From positions 1,054,001 to 1,118,000 of the forward strand of contig NZ_CP009922.3 of the NCBI RefSeq assembly GCF_000993785.3: a stretch of DNA of 64,000 bases. The letters run 5' to 3'. Origin of the DNA: Streptomyces xiamenensis. GTDB taxonomy: Bacteria; Actinomycetota; Actinomycetes; Streptomycetales; Streptomycetaceae. Each line of letters starts with the position of its first letter. Within the stretch, counting starts at the first letter, position 1. The position numbers and the translations under genes are program-made. Under the pieces are notes generated by a model. That model saw only the letters and a program-made list of their open reading frames with translations. It ran no database searches and was not told the origin of the DNA. Positions 46,608 to 56,315 of this stretch are shown in pieces.

Positions 46608-49600
46608 GTGGCCGACAACTTCGTTCACCTGCATGTTCACACCGAGTACTCGATGCTCGACGGGGCCGCGAAGAACGGCAAGCTGTTCGCCGAAGTCGAA
46701 CGCCAGGGGATGCCCGCCGTCGCGATGAGCGACCACGGCAACATGTTCGGGGCCTACGAATTCTTCAGCACCGCGAGCAAGACCGGCGTCAAGCCGATCA
46801 TCGGCATCGAGGCGTACGTCGCGCCCGAGTCCCGCTTCCACAAGAAGCAGGTCTTCTGGGGCGGCAGCGGACGCGGCCAGGACGCCAGCGGCGAGGGCGG
46901 CAAGGACGTCTCCGGCGGTGGCCGCTACACCCACATGACCATGTGGGCGCAGAACGCCCAGGGGCTGCGCAACCTCTTCCGGCTCTCCTCCCTCGCCTCC
47001 TTCGAGGGCTACTACATGAAGCCCCGCATGGACCGCGAGCTGATCTCCCAGCACGCCACCGGCATCATCGCCACCACCGGCTGCCCCTCCGGCGAGGTGC
47101 AGACCCGGCTCCGGCTCGGCCAGTACGACGAGGCCGTCAAGGCCGCCGCCACGTACCAGGACATCTTCGGGAAAGAGAACTACTTCCTGGAACTGATGGA
47201 CCACGGCCTGGACATCGAGCGCAGCGTTCGCGAGGACCTGCTGCGCATCGCCAAGCAGCTGAACATCCCGCTGCTGGCCACCAACGACTCGCACTACGTC
47301 ACCGAGGACCAGGCGGACGACCACGACAGCCTGCTGTGCGTGGGCGTGGGCAAGAACAAGGCGGACACCAACCGCTTCAAGTTCAACGGCACCGGCTACT
47401 ACATCAAGACCTCCGCCGAGATGCGGCAGCTGTTCTCCGAACTCCCCGAGGCCTGCGACAACACGCTGCTGATCGCCGAGCGCGTCGAGTCGTACAAGGA
47501 GGTGTTCGCCTACGAGGACCAGATGCCGCAGTTCGACGTCCCCGCGGGCGAGACCCAGGCCAGCTGGCTGCGCAAGGAGTGCGAGCGCGGCATCAAGGAG
47601 CGCTACGGCGACAACCCCGAGCCCGAGGTGCTGGAGCGCCTGGAGACCGAGCTGTCGGTCATCACCCCGATGGGCTTCGACTCCTACTTCCTCGTGGTCT
47701 CCGACATCTGCAAGTACGGCCGCGACAACGGCGTCCCCGTCGGCCCGGGACGAGGCTCGGCGGCCGGCTCCCTCGTCGCGTACCTGACCCGCATCACCGA
47801 CGTCGACCCGCTCAAGCACGGCCTGCTCTTCGAGCGGTTCCTCAACCCCGAGCGCATCAACCCCCCGGATGTCGACCTCGACTTCGACGACCGCCAGCGC
47901 GACGTCATGGTGCGCTACCTCACCGACAAGTACGGCGAGGCGTACACCGCCCAGGTCAACACCTTCGGCACCATCAAGGCGAAGGCGGCCGTCAAGGACG
48001 CCAACCGCATCCTCGGCTTCCCCTTCTCCATGGGCGACCGCATCACCAAGGCGATGCCGCCGGACGTCATGGGCAAGGGCATCCCGCTGTCCGGCATCTT
48101 CGACCCGGAACACCCCCGGTACTCCGAGGCCGCCGAGATCCGCTCGATGTACGAGAACGAGCCCGACGTCAAGAAGATCATCGACACCGCGCGCGGCATC
48201 GAGGGCCTCACCCGCGGCACGGGCGTGCACGCCGCCGCCGTCATCCTCTCCCGCACCCCGCTCCTCGACCTCATCCCGATGCACAAGCGGGACCGCGACG
48301 GCACCATCATCACCGGCTTCTCGTATCCCGACTGCGAGGAGATGGGCCTGATCAAGATGGACTTCCTGGGTCTGCGGAACCTGGGCATCATCGATCACGC
48401 CATCAAGATCATCAAAGAGAACCGCGGCATCGACGTCGACACCAGCACCATCGAACTGGACGACAAGCCCACCTACGAACTCCTCGCCCGCGGCGACACC
48501 CTGGGCGTCTTCCAGCTCGACGGCACGGCCATGCGCTCCCTGCTGCGCCTGATGCAGCCCGACCGCTTCGACGACATCTCCGCCGTCCTCGCGCTCTACC
48601 GCCCCGGCCCGATGGGCGTCGACTCGCACACCAACTACGCGCTGCGCAAGATCGGCCGCCAGGAGATCACCCCGATCCACCCGGAGCTGGAGAAGCCGCT
48701 CCAGGAGATCCTCGACCCGACCTACGGCCTCATCGTCTACCAGGAGCAGGTGCAGAAGGCCGCCCAGATCCTGGCCGGCTACAGCCTGGGCCAGGCCGAC
48801 CTGCTGCGCCGCGCCATGGGCAAGAAGAAGCCCGAGGTCCTCGCCAAGGAGTTCATCCCCTTCCAGAAGGGCTGCCGCGAGCGCGGCTACTCCGACGAGG
48901 CCATCCAGGCCGTGTGGGACGTGCTGGTCCCCTTCTCCGGGTACGCGTTCAACAAGTCGCACACCGTCGCGTACGGCATGGTCGCCTACTGGACCGCCTA
49001 CCTGAAGGCCAACTTCCCCGCCGAGTACATGGCGGCCCTGCTCACCTCCGTCGACAACGACAAGGACAAGACCGCCATCTACCTGGCGGAGTGCCGCCGC
49101 CTGGGCATCAAGATCCTCTCCCCCGACGTCAACGAGTCCGTCGCCGACTTCTCCGCCATCGGCGAGGACGTCCGCTTCGGCCTCCAGTCCATCCGCAACG
49201 TCGGCGCCAACGTCATCGAATCCCTGGTGAGCACCCGCAAGTCCAAGGGCAAGTACACCTCCTTCGCCGACTTCCTCGACAAGTCCGAGATCGTGGTGTG
49301 CAACAAGCGCACCATCGACTCCCTCATCAAGGCCGGCTCCTTCGACTCCCTGGGCCACACCCGCAAGGGCCTGTGCGACATCCACGAGACCGCCGTGGAC
49401 GCCGTCATCCCCGTCAAGAAGCAGCAGGCCATCGGCCAGGACGACCTCTTCGGCTCCATCGACACCGGCGACGACATCCCGACCATCGGTCTGGACTTCG
49501 AGGTCAGCGAGCAGGAGTGGAACCGCAAGGCCAAGCTCTCCCTCGAACGCGAGATGCTCGGCCTGTACGTCTCCTCGCACCCCCTGGACGGCGCCGAGCA

Positions 49601-50159
49601 CATCCTGGCCCGCAGCCGCGACACCTCCATCGCCGAGCTGCTCGCCTCCGGCCGCACCGAGGGCGAGACCAAGATCGCCGGACTGATCACCGGCATCGAC
49701 CGCCGCCTCAACAAGCAGGGCGACCCGTGGGCCATCGTCACCATCGCCGACCGGGACGCCAGCTGCGAGGTGCTGTTCTTCCCCAAGTCGTACGCCCTCG
49801 TCCAGCACGAGCTGATCGACGACAACGTGCTCTCGGTCCGCGGCCGCATCAACGAGCGCGACGGGGCCATCAGCATCTTCGGCCAGGAGATCACCGCCCT
49901 GGACATCTCCTCGGCCGAGCACGGCGGCAAGCCCCCGGTCCTGCTCGTCCTCCCCGAGCACCGGATCAACGGCCGCGCCGTCCGTGAGCTCAAGCGCACC
50001 CTCAAGGCCCACCCCGGGGACTCCCCGGTCCGCCTCAAGGTCGAGGGCCGGCAGAAGACGACGATCTTCGAGCTCGGCTTCCTGGTGAACCCGGACAACA
50101 TCGCCTCGGACATCAAGGGCGGATTCGGTCCCTCCGCCTGGGCCGGTATCGCGTTGTGA
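46608..50159 (+). CDS. dnaE: DNA polymerase III alpha subunit
   Basis: Replicative polymerase. The protein has 1183 residues, usual for actinobacterial DnaE1. The PHP domain starts the protein (VHLHVHTEYSMLDGA, His9 and His11 metal ligands); the polymerase active site is PDVDLDFDD at 420-428, with GPGRGSAAGSLVAY upstream; helix-hairpin-helix and thumb/finger regions follow, and an OB fold (ETKIAGLITGIDRRLNKQG, then DASCEVLFFPKSY) sits near 1020-1065. GTG at 46608 follows GAGGAG; TAGGGT at 46550-46555 is a likely -10. An intact PHP domain hints at proofreading, as in other actinomycetes. Confidence 0.96.
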   Translation: MADNFVHLHVHTEYSMLDGAAKNGKLFAEVERQGMPAVAMSDHGNMFGAYEFFSTASKTGVKPIIGIEAYVAPESRFHKKQVFWGGSGRGQDASGEGGKDVSGGGRYTHMTMWAQNAQGLRNLFRLSSLASFEGYYMKPRMDRELISQHATGIIATTGCPSGEVQTRLRLGQYDEAVKAAATYQDIFGKENYFLELMDHGLDIERSVREDLLRIAKQLNIPLLATNDSHYVTEDQADDHDSLLCVGVGKNKADTNRFKFNGTGYYIKTSAEMRQLFSELPEACDNTLLIAERVESYKEVFAYEDQMPQFDVPAGETQASWLRKECERGIKERYGDNPEPEVLERLETELSVITPMGFDSYFLVVSDICKYGRDNGVPVGPGRGSAAGSLVAYLTRITDVDPLKHGLLFERFLNPERINPPDVDLDFDDRQRDVMVRYLTDKYGEAYTAQVNTFGTIKAKAAVKDANRILGFPFSMGDRITKAMPPDVMGKGIPLSGIFDPEHPRYSEAAEIRSMYENEPDVKKIIDTARGIEGLTRGTGVHAAAVILSRTPLLDLIPMHKRDRDGTIITGFSYPDCEEMGLIKMDFLGLRNLGIIDHAIKIIKENRGIDVDTSTIELDDKPTYELLARGDTLGVFQLDGTAMRSLLRLMQPDRFDDISAVLALYRPGPMGVDSHTNYALRKIGRQEITPIHPELEKPLQEILDPTYGLIVYQEQVQKAAQILAGYSLGQADLLRRAMGKKKPEVLAKEFIPFQKGCRERGYSDEAIQAVWDVLVPFSGYAFNKSHTVAYGMVAYWTAYLKANFPAEYMAALLTSVDNDKDKTAIYLAECRRLGIKILSPDVNESVADFSAIGEDVRFGLQSIRNVGANVIESLVSTRKSKGKYTSFADFLDKSEIVVCNKRTIDSLIKAGSFDSLGHTRKGLCDIHETAVDAVIPVKKQQAIGQDDLFGSIDTGDDIPTIGLDFEVSEQEWNRKAKLSLEREMLGLYVSSHPLDGAEHILARSRDTSIAELLASGRTEGETKIAGLITGIDRRLNKQGDPWAIVTIADRDASCEVLFFPKSYALVQHELIDDNVLSVRGRINERDGAISIFGQEITALDISSAEHGGKPPVLLVLPEHRINGRAVRELKRTLKAHPGDSPVRLKVEGRQKTTIFELGFLVNPDNIASDIKGGFGPSAWAGIAL

Positions 50160-50217
50160 CGGTCACCTCCGTCACCCCCATACCGGCCACGGGCCCACCC
50201 GTGGCACACTCGGCTCG

Positions 50218-50910
50218 ATGGGCATAGTCAGCGGACCCGGCATACGCACGGCGCGCGCGGCCGTCTTCAGCGCGCTGTGCGTCGCGCTGGCGTCCGCCGC
50301 GCACGTCCTGCTGTCCGGTACGCCGCTGCCGGTCCCCACCGTGGCCGCCGTCACCGTGGTGATCTTCGCCGTGGCGTACGTGCTCGCCGGGACCGGCGAG
50401 CGCCGCTTCTGGCACATCGCCGGACTCCTGCTGCCCCTCCAGCTCGCCGCGGACACGATCTTCACCGCCGGCCAGACCGCCTGCTACGGCACCGGAGCGG
50501 GCGGCCTGGTCCGCCCGCTGCACTTCATGGGCCTGAACCTGTTCTGCGCGGGCGGCGACGTCGGTACGCCCCTGGCCCGGCTCGCCACCGGTGAGCAGAC
50601 CCCGCTGGCCACCCCCGTCCACCCGGCGCTGCCCTGGCTGCTGCTCGGCGCCCACCTCACGGTGGGGCTCGCCGCCGCGGCCTGGCTGCGCTGCGGCGAG
50701 GCCGCGCTGGCCCGGCTGCTGCACGCCGCCGTGGCCGCCACCTTCCGGCCGCTGCTGATCGCCGTCGCGGTCCACCGGGCCGCCGCCACGGCCGGCCGCG
50801 GGCCCGTACGGTACGCCGCTCTGCGGCCCCGCCCGCTGGGCGCCGGCGCGCTGCTCACCCACTCCGTGTCCCTGCGCGGTCCGCCGCGCGGCCCGGCCCT
50901 CGCGGCCTGA
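50218..50910 (+). CDS. Membrane protein downstream of dnaE
   Basis: A 230-residue protein with four to five membrane segments (about 12-32, 38-58, 65-85, 140-160 and a last one near 175-190), then a Pro/Arg-rich tail. No family recognised. Two Cys (in TACYGTG and LFCAGGD) lie in the loop after the third segment. CACACT ends seven bases before the ATG, so the mRNA may be leaderless. It is followed after 47 bp by the second DsbA-like gene, which may form a unit with it. Confidence 0.6.
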   Translation: MGIVSGPGIRTARAAVFSALCVALASAAHVLLSGTPLPVPTVAAVTVVIFAVAYVLAGTGERRFWHIAGLLLPLQLAADTIFTAGQTACYGTGAGGLVRPLHFMGLNLFCAGGDVGTPLARLATGEQTPLATPVHPALPWLLLGAHLTVGLAAAAWLRCGEAALARLLHAAVAATFRPLLIAVAVHRAAATAGRGPVRYAALRPRPLGAGALLTHSVSLRGPPRGPALAA

Positions 50911-50957
50911 CCGCTCCACGCAGCACCGGAACCCCACACCTCACGGAGAACCCGATC

Positions 50958-51827
50958 ATGAGCAAGCGCAACTCCCAGGAAGCCAAGCGCGAGGCCCGCG
51001 AACGCCTGAAGGCGGAACGCGACAAGCAGGCGAAGCGCGACAAGATCCGCCGGCAGCTGACCGTCGGCGGCTCGGTCCTCGCCATCCTGGCGATAGCCGG
51101 CGGCATAGGTTTCGCCATCGCCAACAACAGCGGCGGTGGCGGTGACAGCACCGACTGGAGCGCCGCGCGCGACATCGTCGACAACGGCGCCCCCGCCACC
51201 GACGACACCGACGCCGACGCCGAGAACGCGGCCAACTACCCGACCGAGGCCCCGGCCAACACCTCCGGTGACGACAGCCTCACCGTCCAGGTCGGCGACC
51301 CGGACGCCGCCAACACCGTCACCCTGTACGAGGACCCGCGCTGCCCGGTCTGCGCCACCTTCGAACAGACGATGGGCGAGACGTTCAAGCAGGGCATCGA
51401 GGACGGCAGCTACAAGGTCGAGTTCGTCTTCGGCACCTTCCTGGACAACAACTTCCCCGGCGACGGCTCCAAGAACGCCGTCTCCGCCCTCGGCGCTGCC
51501 CTCAACGTCAGCCCCGAGGCCTTCCTCGGATTCCACGAGGCCCTCTACTCGGCCGACTGGCACCCCAACGAGCGCACGGACGGGTTCACCGACGAGTACC
51601 TGATCGAGATCGGCGACACCGTCCCGGAGCTCAAGGACAACCAGGACTTCCAGGACGCCATCACGAACAGCACCTACGCCACGTGGGCCGTTCAGATGGG
51701 GGACAAGTTCAACGCCGACCCCGAGGTCGAGGGAACCCCGGCCGTCAAGATCAACGGGCAGCTCATCGAGACCCCGTACACCCCCGAGAGCCTGGACGCG
51801 GCCCTGGCCGCCGCCTCCCAGGGCTGA
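50958..51827 (+). CDS. Second membrane-anchored DsbA-like protein
   Basis: A 289-residue thiol oxidoreductase with the same plan as the protein at 5760-6506: charged coil (1-33), membrane anchor (36-56), an Asp/Ala-rich linker (60-105), then the DsbA domain. The redox motif is CPVC (129-132) in YEDPRCPVCATFE, and the cis-proline line is VEGTPAVKINGQ. ATG at 50958 with GGAG upstream. It is closed by a terminator at 51842-51872. Confidence 0.85.
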   Translation: MSKRNSQEAKREARERLKAERDKQAKRDKIRRQLTVGGSVLAILAIAGGIGFAIANNSGGGGDSTDWSAARDIVDNGAPATDDTDADAENAANYPTEAPANTSGDDSLTVQVGDPDAANTVTLYEDPRCPVCATFEQTMGETFKQGIEDGSYKVEFVFGTFLDNNFPGDGSKNAVSALGAALNVSPEAFLGFHEALYSADWHPNERTDGFTDEYLIEIGDTVPELKDNQDFQDAITNSTYATWAVQMGDKFNADPEVEGTPAVKINGQLIETPYTPESLDAALAAASQG

Positions 51828-51841
51828 GGCACCCGGGCCGG

Positions 51842-51872
51842 CCCCCGGCCCCCACACCGTGGGGGCCGGGGG
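51842..51872. terminator. Terminator between dsbA-like and hydrolase genes
   Basis: Perfect 14-bp stem CCCCCGGCCCCCAC / GTGGGGGCCGGGGG with a 3-base loop between convergent genes; it abuts the hydrolase stop at 51873. Confidence 0.75.
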
Positions 51873-52448
51873 TCACCCCACCTCGTCGAGGAACGCCAGC
51901 GCGACGCGCCAGGTGGCCTCCGCCGCCTCCGCGTCGTAGTCCGGCAGCTCCGGGTCGGTGTACAGGTGCCCCGCACCCGCGTAGGGGAAGACCTCCGCGT
52001 CCGCGCCGGCCCGCCCGATCCGCAGGTACCAGGCGGTCTGCCAGTCGTGCGGCTCGAACGGGTCCGGGTCGGCCACGTGCAGTTGCACGGGCAGCCCGGG
52101 CGAGGACGCGTCATCGGCGATGTCCCCCGTCCCGTGGAGCAGCAGCAGCCCGCGCGCCTTCACATCCCCCAGCGCCAGCGTCTGCGCCAGCGAGGCACCC
52201 AGCGAGAAGCCCGCGTACACCAGGCCCTTGTCCGAGTACGGGGCGGCGGCGGCGACGGCACGGCGCAGCAGTTCGTCCGTGCCGATGTCGTCCTTGATCT
52301 CCATCCCCTCCTCCACGGTCCCGGCGGTCCGCCCGTCGTAGAGGTCGGGCACGTGCACCTGGTGCCCGGCGGCCCGCAGCCGCTCCGCCGCCGTGTGCAC
52401 GGCGGGCCGCAGCCCGTACGCGGAGTGGAACAGCACAACGTCGGCCAT
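51873..52448 (-). CDS. Dienelactone-hydrolase-family protein
   Basis: A 191-residue alpha/beta hydrolase. Text such as VVLFHSAYGLRPAVHTAAERL, HVPDLYDG and GFSLGASLAQ is typical of the dienelactone hydrolase family. The nucleophile position is Ser82 in GFSLGA rather than the Cys of classic DLH, with an Asp in HVADPDPFEP and a His in GAGHLYTD. The substrate is unknown. Start at 52448 (MADVVLF) is chosen over the longer frame at 52475. Divergent from the mscS unit. Confidence 0.82.
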   Translation of the reverse strand: MADVVLFHSAYGLRPAVHTAAERLRAAGHQVHVPDLYDGRTAGTVEEGMEIKDDIGTDELLRRAVAAAAPYSDKGLVYAGFSLGASLAQTLALGDVKARGLLLLHGTGDIADDASSPGLPVQLHVADPDPFEPHDWQTAWYLRIGRAGADAEVFPYAGAGHLYTDPELPDYDAEAAEATWRVALAFLDEVG

Positions 52449-52514
52449 GGTGGGATCGCTTTCCGGAGGGGGCACTCTTGCTCTGCGCCCTCATCCTGCC
52501 AGTAGCCTGGCCGG

Positions 52515-52565
52515 GTGAGCGCGCGGCATACAGGCCCGCAGGGGACCACGACGACGGAGGACTGA
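52515..52565 (+). CDS. Candidate 16-residue leaderless uORF before mscS
   Basis: TAGCCT (52503-52508) ends six bases before a GTG that opens a 16-codon frame, VSARHTGPQGTTTTED, stopping eight bases before the mscS start. The spacing matches leaderless promoters elsewhere in this window. Translating ribosomes would end inside the mscS ribosome-binding region (GGAGG, 52556-52560). It could be a leader that couples expression, or chance. Confidence 0.3.
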   Translation: MSARHTGPQGTTTTED

Positions 52566-52572
52566 ACCACCG

Positions 52573-53640
52573 ATGGATGATGTGCTGCGGCCACTGCTGG
52601 TGATCGGTGGCACCGTCGCCCTCACCCTGCTCATGGGCTGGCTGATCGACCGCGCGCTGCGCGCCGCCGACGCCCGCCACCCCGAGACCCGGCTGTGGTC
52701 CCTGCTGCGCAGCTGCCAGCCGCCGCTGCAGGTGCTGCTCGCCTCGGGCGCCGTGCAGATCAGCTACGCGGTGTGGGAGCTGTCGCTGGGCAAGGGCGAC
52801 GTGGTGCCCAAGATCCTGGCCACCCTCACCATCGCCTCCGCCGCCTGGCTGGCGATCCGCGCGGCCGACGCGGTCGCCGAGAACACCCTGGCCCGGTACG
52901 AGGCCAGGACGGAGGACCTGGCCCGGGTCCGGCAGTTCCGCACCCAGCTGACGATGCTGCGCCGGGTGGTCACCACCATCCTGGCGATCGTGGCGTCGGC
53001 GGTGGCGATACTGCTGGTCTTCCCGGATCTGCGGGCGCTGGGCACCTCGATGCTGGCCTCGGCCGGTGTGATCGGCGTGATCGCCGGTGTGGCGGCCCAG
53101 TCGATGCTCGGCAACCTGTTCGCCGGCCTGCAGATCGCCTTCGGCGAGTCGGTGAAGATCGGCGACACGGTCGTGGTGGACGGCGAGTGGGGCACCGTCG
53201 AGGAACTGTCGCTGGCCTTCCTCACCATCCGCATCTGGGACGACCGCCGGCTGACGATGCCGGTGTCGTACTTCAACAGCCGCCCCTACGAGAACTGGTC
53301 GCGCGGCGGCCACGAGATCACCGCGACGGTGTATCTGCACCTGGACCACGCCACCCCGATCCCGGCGCTGCGCAAGCGGCTCCAGGAGTTCCTGCTGGGC
53401 CGCGCGGACTGGGACGGCCGGGTGTGGAGCCTGGTGGTGACCGACAGCACGCCGACCACGATCCAGGTCCGTGCGGCGATGTCGGCCAAGGACTCCGGGG
53501 ACGCCTGGACGCTGCGCTGCGCGGTCCGCGAGGAGCTGATCGCCTGGCTGCGGGACCACCACCCGCACGCCCTGCCCAGGGTGGCGCACTCCCCCGCGGC
53601 GATATCCCCCTCCGGCACCGAGGACCACCCCTCCCCCTGA
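52573..53640 (+). CDS. MscS family mechanosensitive channel
   Basis: A 355-residue small-conductance channel that opens under membrane tension to release solutes. Membrane segments lie near 5-25, 55-75, 85-100 and 130-155, and the pore helix and following beta domain are given by GVIAGVAAQSMLGNLFAGLQ and FGESVKIGDTVVVDGEWGTV. A C-terminal alpha/beta region ends near 335, with a Pro/Ser tail. It follows a possible short leader ORF. The protein is convergent with the antiporter gene. Confidence 0.9.
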   Translation: MDDVLRPLLVIGGTVALTLLMGWLIDRALRAADARHPETRLWSLLRSCQPPLQVLLASGAVQISYAVWELSLGKGDVVPKILATLTIASAAWLAIRAADAVAENTLARYEARTEDLARVRQFRTQLTMLRRVVTTILAIVASAVAILLVFPDLRALGTSMLASAGVIGVIAGVAAQSMLGNLFAGLQIAFGESVKIGDTVVVDGEWGTVEELSLAFLTIRIWDDRRLTMPVSYFNSRPYENWSRGGHEITATVYLHLDHATPIPALRKRLQEFLLGRADWDGRVWSLVVTDSTPTTIQVRAAMSAKDSGDAWTLRCAVREELIAWLRDHHPHALPRVAHSPAAISPSGTEDHPSP

Positions 53641-53686
53641 GATCCGCTCCCCCGCGCCGGGACTCCGGGGCCGGGCCCGTACCGGT

Positions 53687-55276
53687 CTACAGACTGCGCT
53701 GGTCCAGCTGACGCAGCACCCGGTCGACCACCTCCGGGTCGGAACCCGGCTCGCTGCGTGCGGCGAGCACCTCGTGCCGGGCCGCCGACAGCAGTTCGGC
53801 GTTGAGCCGGTGCACGTGCTTGAGATAGCCGGCCCGCTTGTGGAAGGCGTCGCGCCGCTCGTCGTCCGCGATCCGCGGCGAGATCCGCACCCCGATGTCG
53901 TACGCGCGGCGCAGCAGGATCTCCGAGACCTCCTCGGGCAGGTCCTCGCCCTCCGCCTCCTCGATCTCCCGCAGCCGCCGCTTGGCGGCCTTGGCCGCCC
54001 GCATCGCCAGCTGGTGCTCCAGTTCCTCCTCGACGCCGCTGTCCGCGCGCACTCCCAGCTTCCCGGCGAGCCAGGGCAGCGTCAGTCCCTGGAGCAGCAG
54101 CGTGCCGAGGACCACCACGAAGGCGACGAAGACGAGGGCGTCGCGCTCGGGGAAGTCGGCGCCGGTGTCGGTGGACAGCGGGATGGCCAGGGCCAGGGCC
54201 ACCGAGGCCACCCCGCGCATCCCCGACCACCACATCACCAGGGTCTCGCGCGGGCTGACCGGGATCTCCTCGGCGTAGTCGGTGCGCCGGTGCAGCCGCT
54301 GGGTGAGCCAGGAGGCGGGCAGCAGCCACAGCAGCCGGACGAGGATCACCACGGCGAGGACGAGTCCGGCGGCCGGCAGCATCTCCCGCCAGCGGTCGGT
54401 GGCGGTGCCGAGCACGGTGTGCAGTTCCAGGCCGATCAGTCCGAAGGCGACACCGGTGACCAGGGTGTCGATGATCGACCAGAACGCCTGTCCGGTCATC
54501 CGCCCGGCGACGTCGTCGGCGTCCGCGGAGCCCTCGCTCAGGAAAATGGCGGTGACGAGGACGGCGAGCACCCCGGAGCCGTGGGTCTGCTCGGCGATCA
54601 CGTAGGCGGCGAAGGGCACCAGCAGCGTCATCCCGGTGCGCAGGGTCGCGTCGCCCAGCAGGGCGAGGACCTTGACCGTCGCCCAGCCCAGCACGACGCC
54701 GACCACGATCGCCACCGCCGCCGACAGCAGCAGTTCGGCGCCCGCCGAGCCCACCGAGAAGGTGCCGGTGACGGTCGCGGCGATGGCCACGTGGTACAGG
54801 GTGATGGCGGTGACGTCGTTGAACAGGCCCTCGCCCTCCAGGATGGACACCATCCGGCGGGGCAGTCCGATCCGTCCGGCCACGGCGGTGGCGGCGATCG
54901 GGTCGGGGGGTGCGACGAGCGCGCCCAGCGCCACGGCGCCGGCCAGCGGCAGGCCCGGGACGATCGCGTGCGCCACCGCGGCGACGGCGGCGGTGGTGAC
55001 GAAGACCAGGGCCACCGCCAGCAGCAGGATGGGCCGCAGGTTGGCGGTGAACTGCCGCCAGGACGTGCGCTGGACGGCCGCGTAGAGCAGCGGTGGCAGC
55101 ACCAGGGGCAGGATCAGCTCGGGGGCGATCTCGACGTTCGGTACGAACGGCAGCAGGGCCAGCGCACCGCCGAACAGGGTCATCAGCACGGGCGCGGGCA
55201 GGGAGATCCGGTCGCCCAGCGGCACGGTGACCACGGCACCGAGCAGCAGGGCGAACAGCAGCGTGAGCTGGTCCAT
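53687..55276 (-). CDS. CPA1 Na+/H+ antiporter
   Basis: A 529-residue monovalent cation:proton antiporter. About twelve membrane segments span residues 1-405. APPDPIAATAV and EGEGLFNDVTAITLY carry the conserved Asp residues of CPA1 exchangers (the ND pair in FNDVTA). A hydrophilic C-terminal tail of about 120 residues (RAAKAAKRRLREIEEAEGED...) is probably regulatory. Paired by position with the osmotic channel mscS, convergently. Confidence 0.9.
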   Translation of the reverse strand: MDQLTLLFALLLGAVVTVPLGDRISLPAPVLMTLFGGALALLPFVPNVEIAPELILPLVLPPLLYAAVQRTSWRQFTANLRPILLLAVALVFVTTAAVAAVAHAIVPGLPLAGAVALGALVAPPDPIAATAVAGRIGLPRRMVSILEGEGLFNDVTAITLYHVAIAATVTGTFSVGSAGAELLLSAAVAIVVGVVLGWATVKVLALLGDATLRTGMTLLVPFAAYVIAEQTHGSGVLAVLVTAIFLSEGSADADDVAGRMTGQAFWSIIDTLVTGVAFGLIGLELHTVLGTATDRWREMLPAAGLVLAVVILVRLLWLLPASWLTQRLHRRTDYAEEIPVSPRETLVMWWSGMRGVASVALALAIPLSTDTGADFPERDALVFVAFVVVLGTLLLQGLTLPWLAGKLGVRADSGVEEELEHQLAMRAAKAAKRRLREIEEAEGEDLPEEVSEILLRRAYDIGVRISPRIADDERRDAFHKRAGYLKHVHRLNAELLSAARHEVLAARSEPGSDPEVVDRVLRQLDQRSL

Positions 55277-55349
55277 TCAGTTGATCCTAAAGGGACCCCT
55301 GTGCGTTCGGGGCAAACGTCCGGACAAGGCCCCCGGCGCCGTCAGGCGA

Positions 55350-56291
55350 TCAGGCGCTCTCGGACCGCACGCGGTCCAGGGCCCGCTGGAGGTCCTCCGG
55401 GTAGGGGCTGGCGAACTCCGCCCACTGTCCGTCGCCGGGGTGGGTGAACCCGAGCCGCACGGCGTGCAGCCACTGCCGGGTGAGCCCCAGCCGCTTGGCG
55501 AGCGTCGGGTCGGCGCCGTACGTCAGGTCCCCGACGCAGGGGTGCCGGTGCGCGGACATGTGCACCCGGATCTGGTGGGTGCGGCCCGTCTCCAGCTTGA
55601 TGTCGAGCAGGCTCGCCGCCCGGAACGCCTCGATCAGGTCGTAGTGCGTGACCGAGGGCTTGCCCTCGGCGGTGACCGCCCACTTGTAGTCGTGCTGGGG
55701 GTGGCGCCCGATGGGCGCGTCGATGGTGCCGCTGAGCGGGTCGGGGTGGCCCTGGACGAGGGCCTGGTAGCGCTTGTCGACCGTGCGCTCGCGGAACTGC
55801 TGCTTGAGCACCGAGTAGGCGCGCTCGGACTTGGCGACGACCATCAGTCCCGAGGTGCCCACGTCCAGCCGGTGGACGATGCCCTGCCGTTCGGCCGCGC
55901 CGGAGGTGGCGATGCGGTAGCCGGCCGCGGCGAGGCCGCCGATCACGGTGGGTCCGGTCCAGCCGGGGCTGGGGTGGGCGGCGACCCCCACCGGCTTGTC
56001 GACCACGACCAGTTCGTCGTCGTCGTGCACGATCTCCATGCCCTCGACCGGCTCGGCCACCACGGTCACCGCGCCCGGCGGCGGGGGAATCTCGACCTCG
56101 ATCCAGGAGCCGCCGGTCACCCGCTCGGATTTGCCGACCTCGGCGCCGTCCAGCCGCACCTTGCCCTCGGTGGCCAGCTCGGCCGCCTTGGTGCGGGAGA
56201 AGCCGAGCATCCGGGCGAGGGCGGCGTCGACCCGCTCCCCTTCCAGGCCGTCGGGTACGGGAAGGGTCCGGGTCTCGGGATGCGCGCTCAC
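55350..56291 (-). CDS. rluD: RluA/RluD family pseudouridine synthase
   Basis: Converts uridines of 23S rRNA to pseudouridine. The protein has 313 residues. The N-terminal S4 domain ([19 protein letters not shown], from about 18) is followed by the catalytic domain with [16 protein letters not shown], whose Asp is the nucleophile, and [12 protein letters not shown]. Substrate uridines are inferred from RluD homology. GTG at 56291; CATACT (minus strand, 56299-56304) ends seven bases upstream, so it may be leaderless. 24 bp after the lspA stop. Confidence 0.92.
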   Translation of the reverse strand: MSAHPETRTLPVPDGLEGERVDAALARMLGFSRTKAAELATEGKVRLDGAEVGKSERVTGGSWIEVEIPPPPGAVTVVAEPVEGMEIVHDDDELVVVDKPVGVAAHPSPGWTGPTVIGGLAAAGYRIATSGAAERQGIVHRLDVGTSGLMVVAKSERAYSVLKQQFRERTVDKRYQALVQGHPDPLSGTIDAPIGRHPQHDYKWAVTAEGKPSVTHYDLIEAFRAASLLDIKLETGRTHQIRVHMSAHRHPCVGDLTYGADPTLAKRLGLTRQWLHAVRLGFTHPGDGQWAEFASPYPEDLQRALDRVRSESA

Positions 56292-56315
56292 CCGAACGAG
56301 TATGCCCGAGGCCGG

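Noticed and set aside
46374..50012. A 1212-codon minus-strand frame opposite dnaE
   Set aside because: A shadow of dnaE codon bias: Val/Gly/Asp/Leu-rich, no motifs, no ribosome-binding site.
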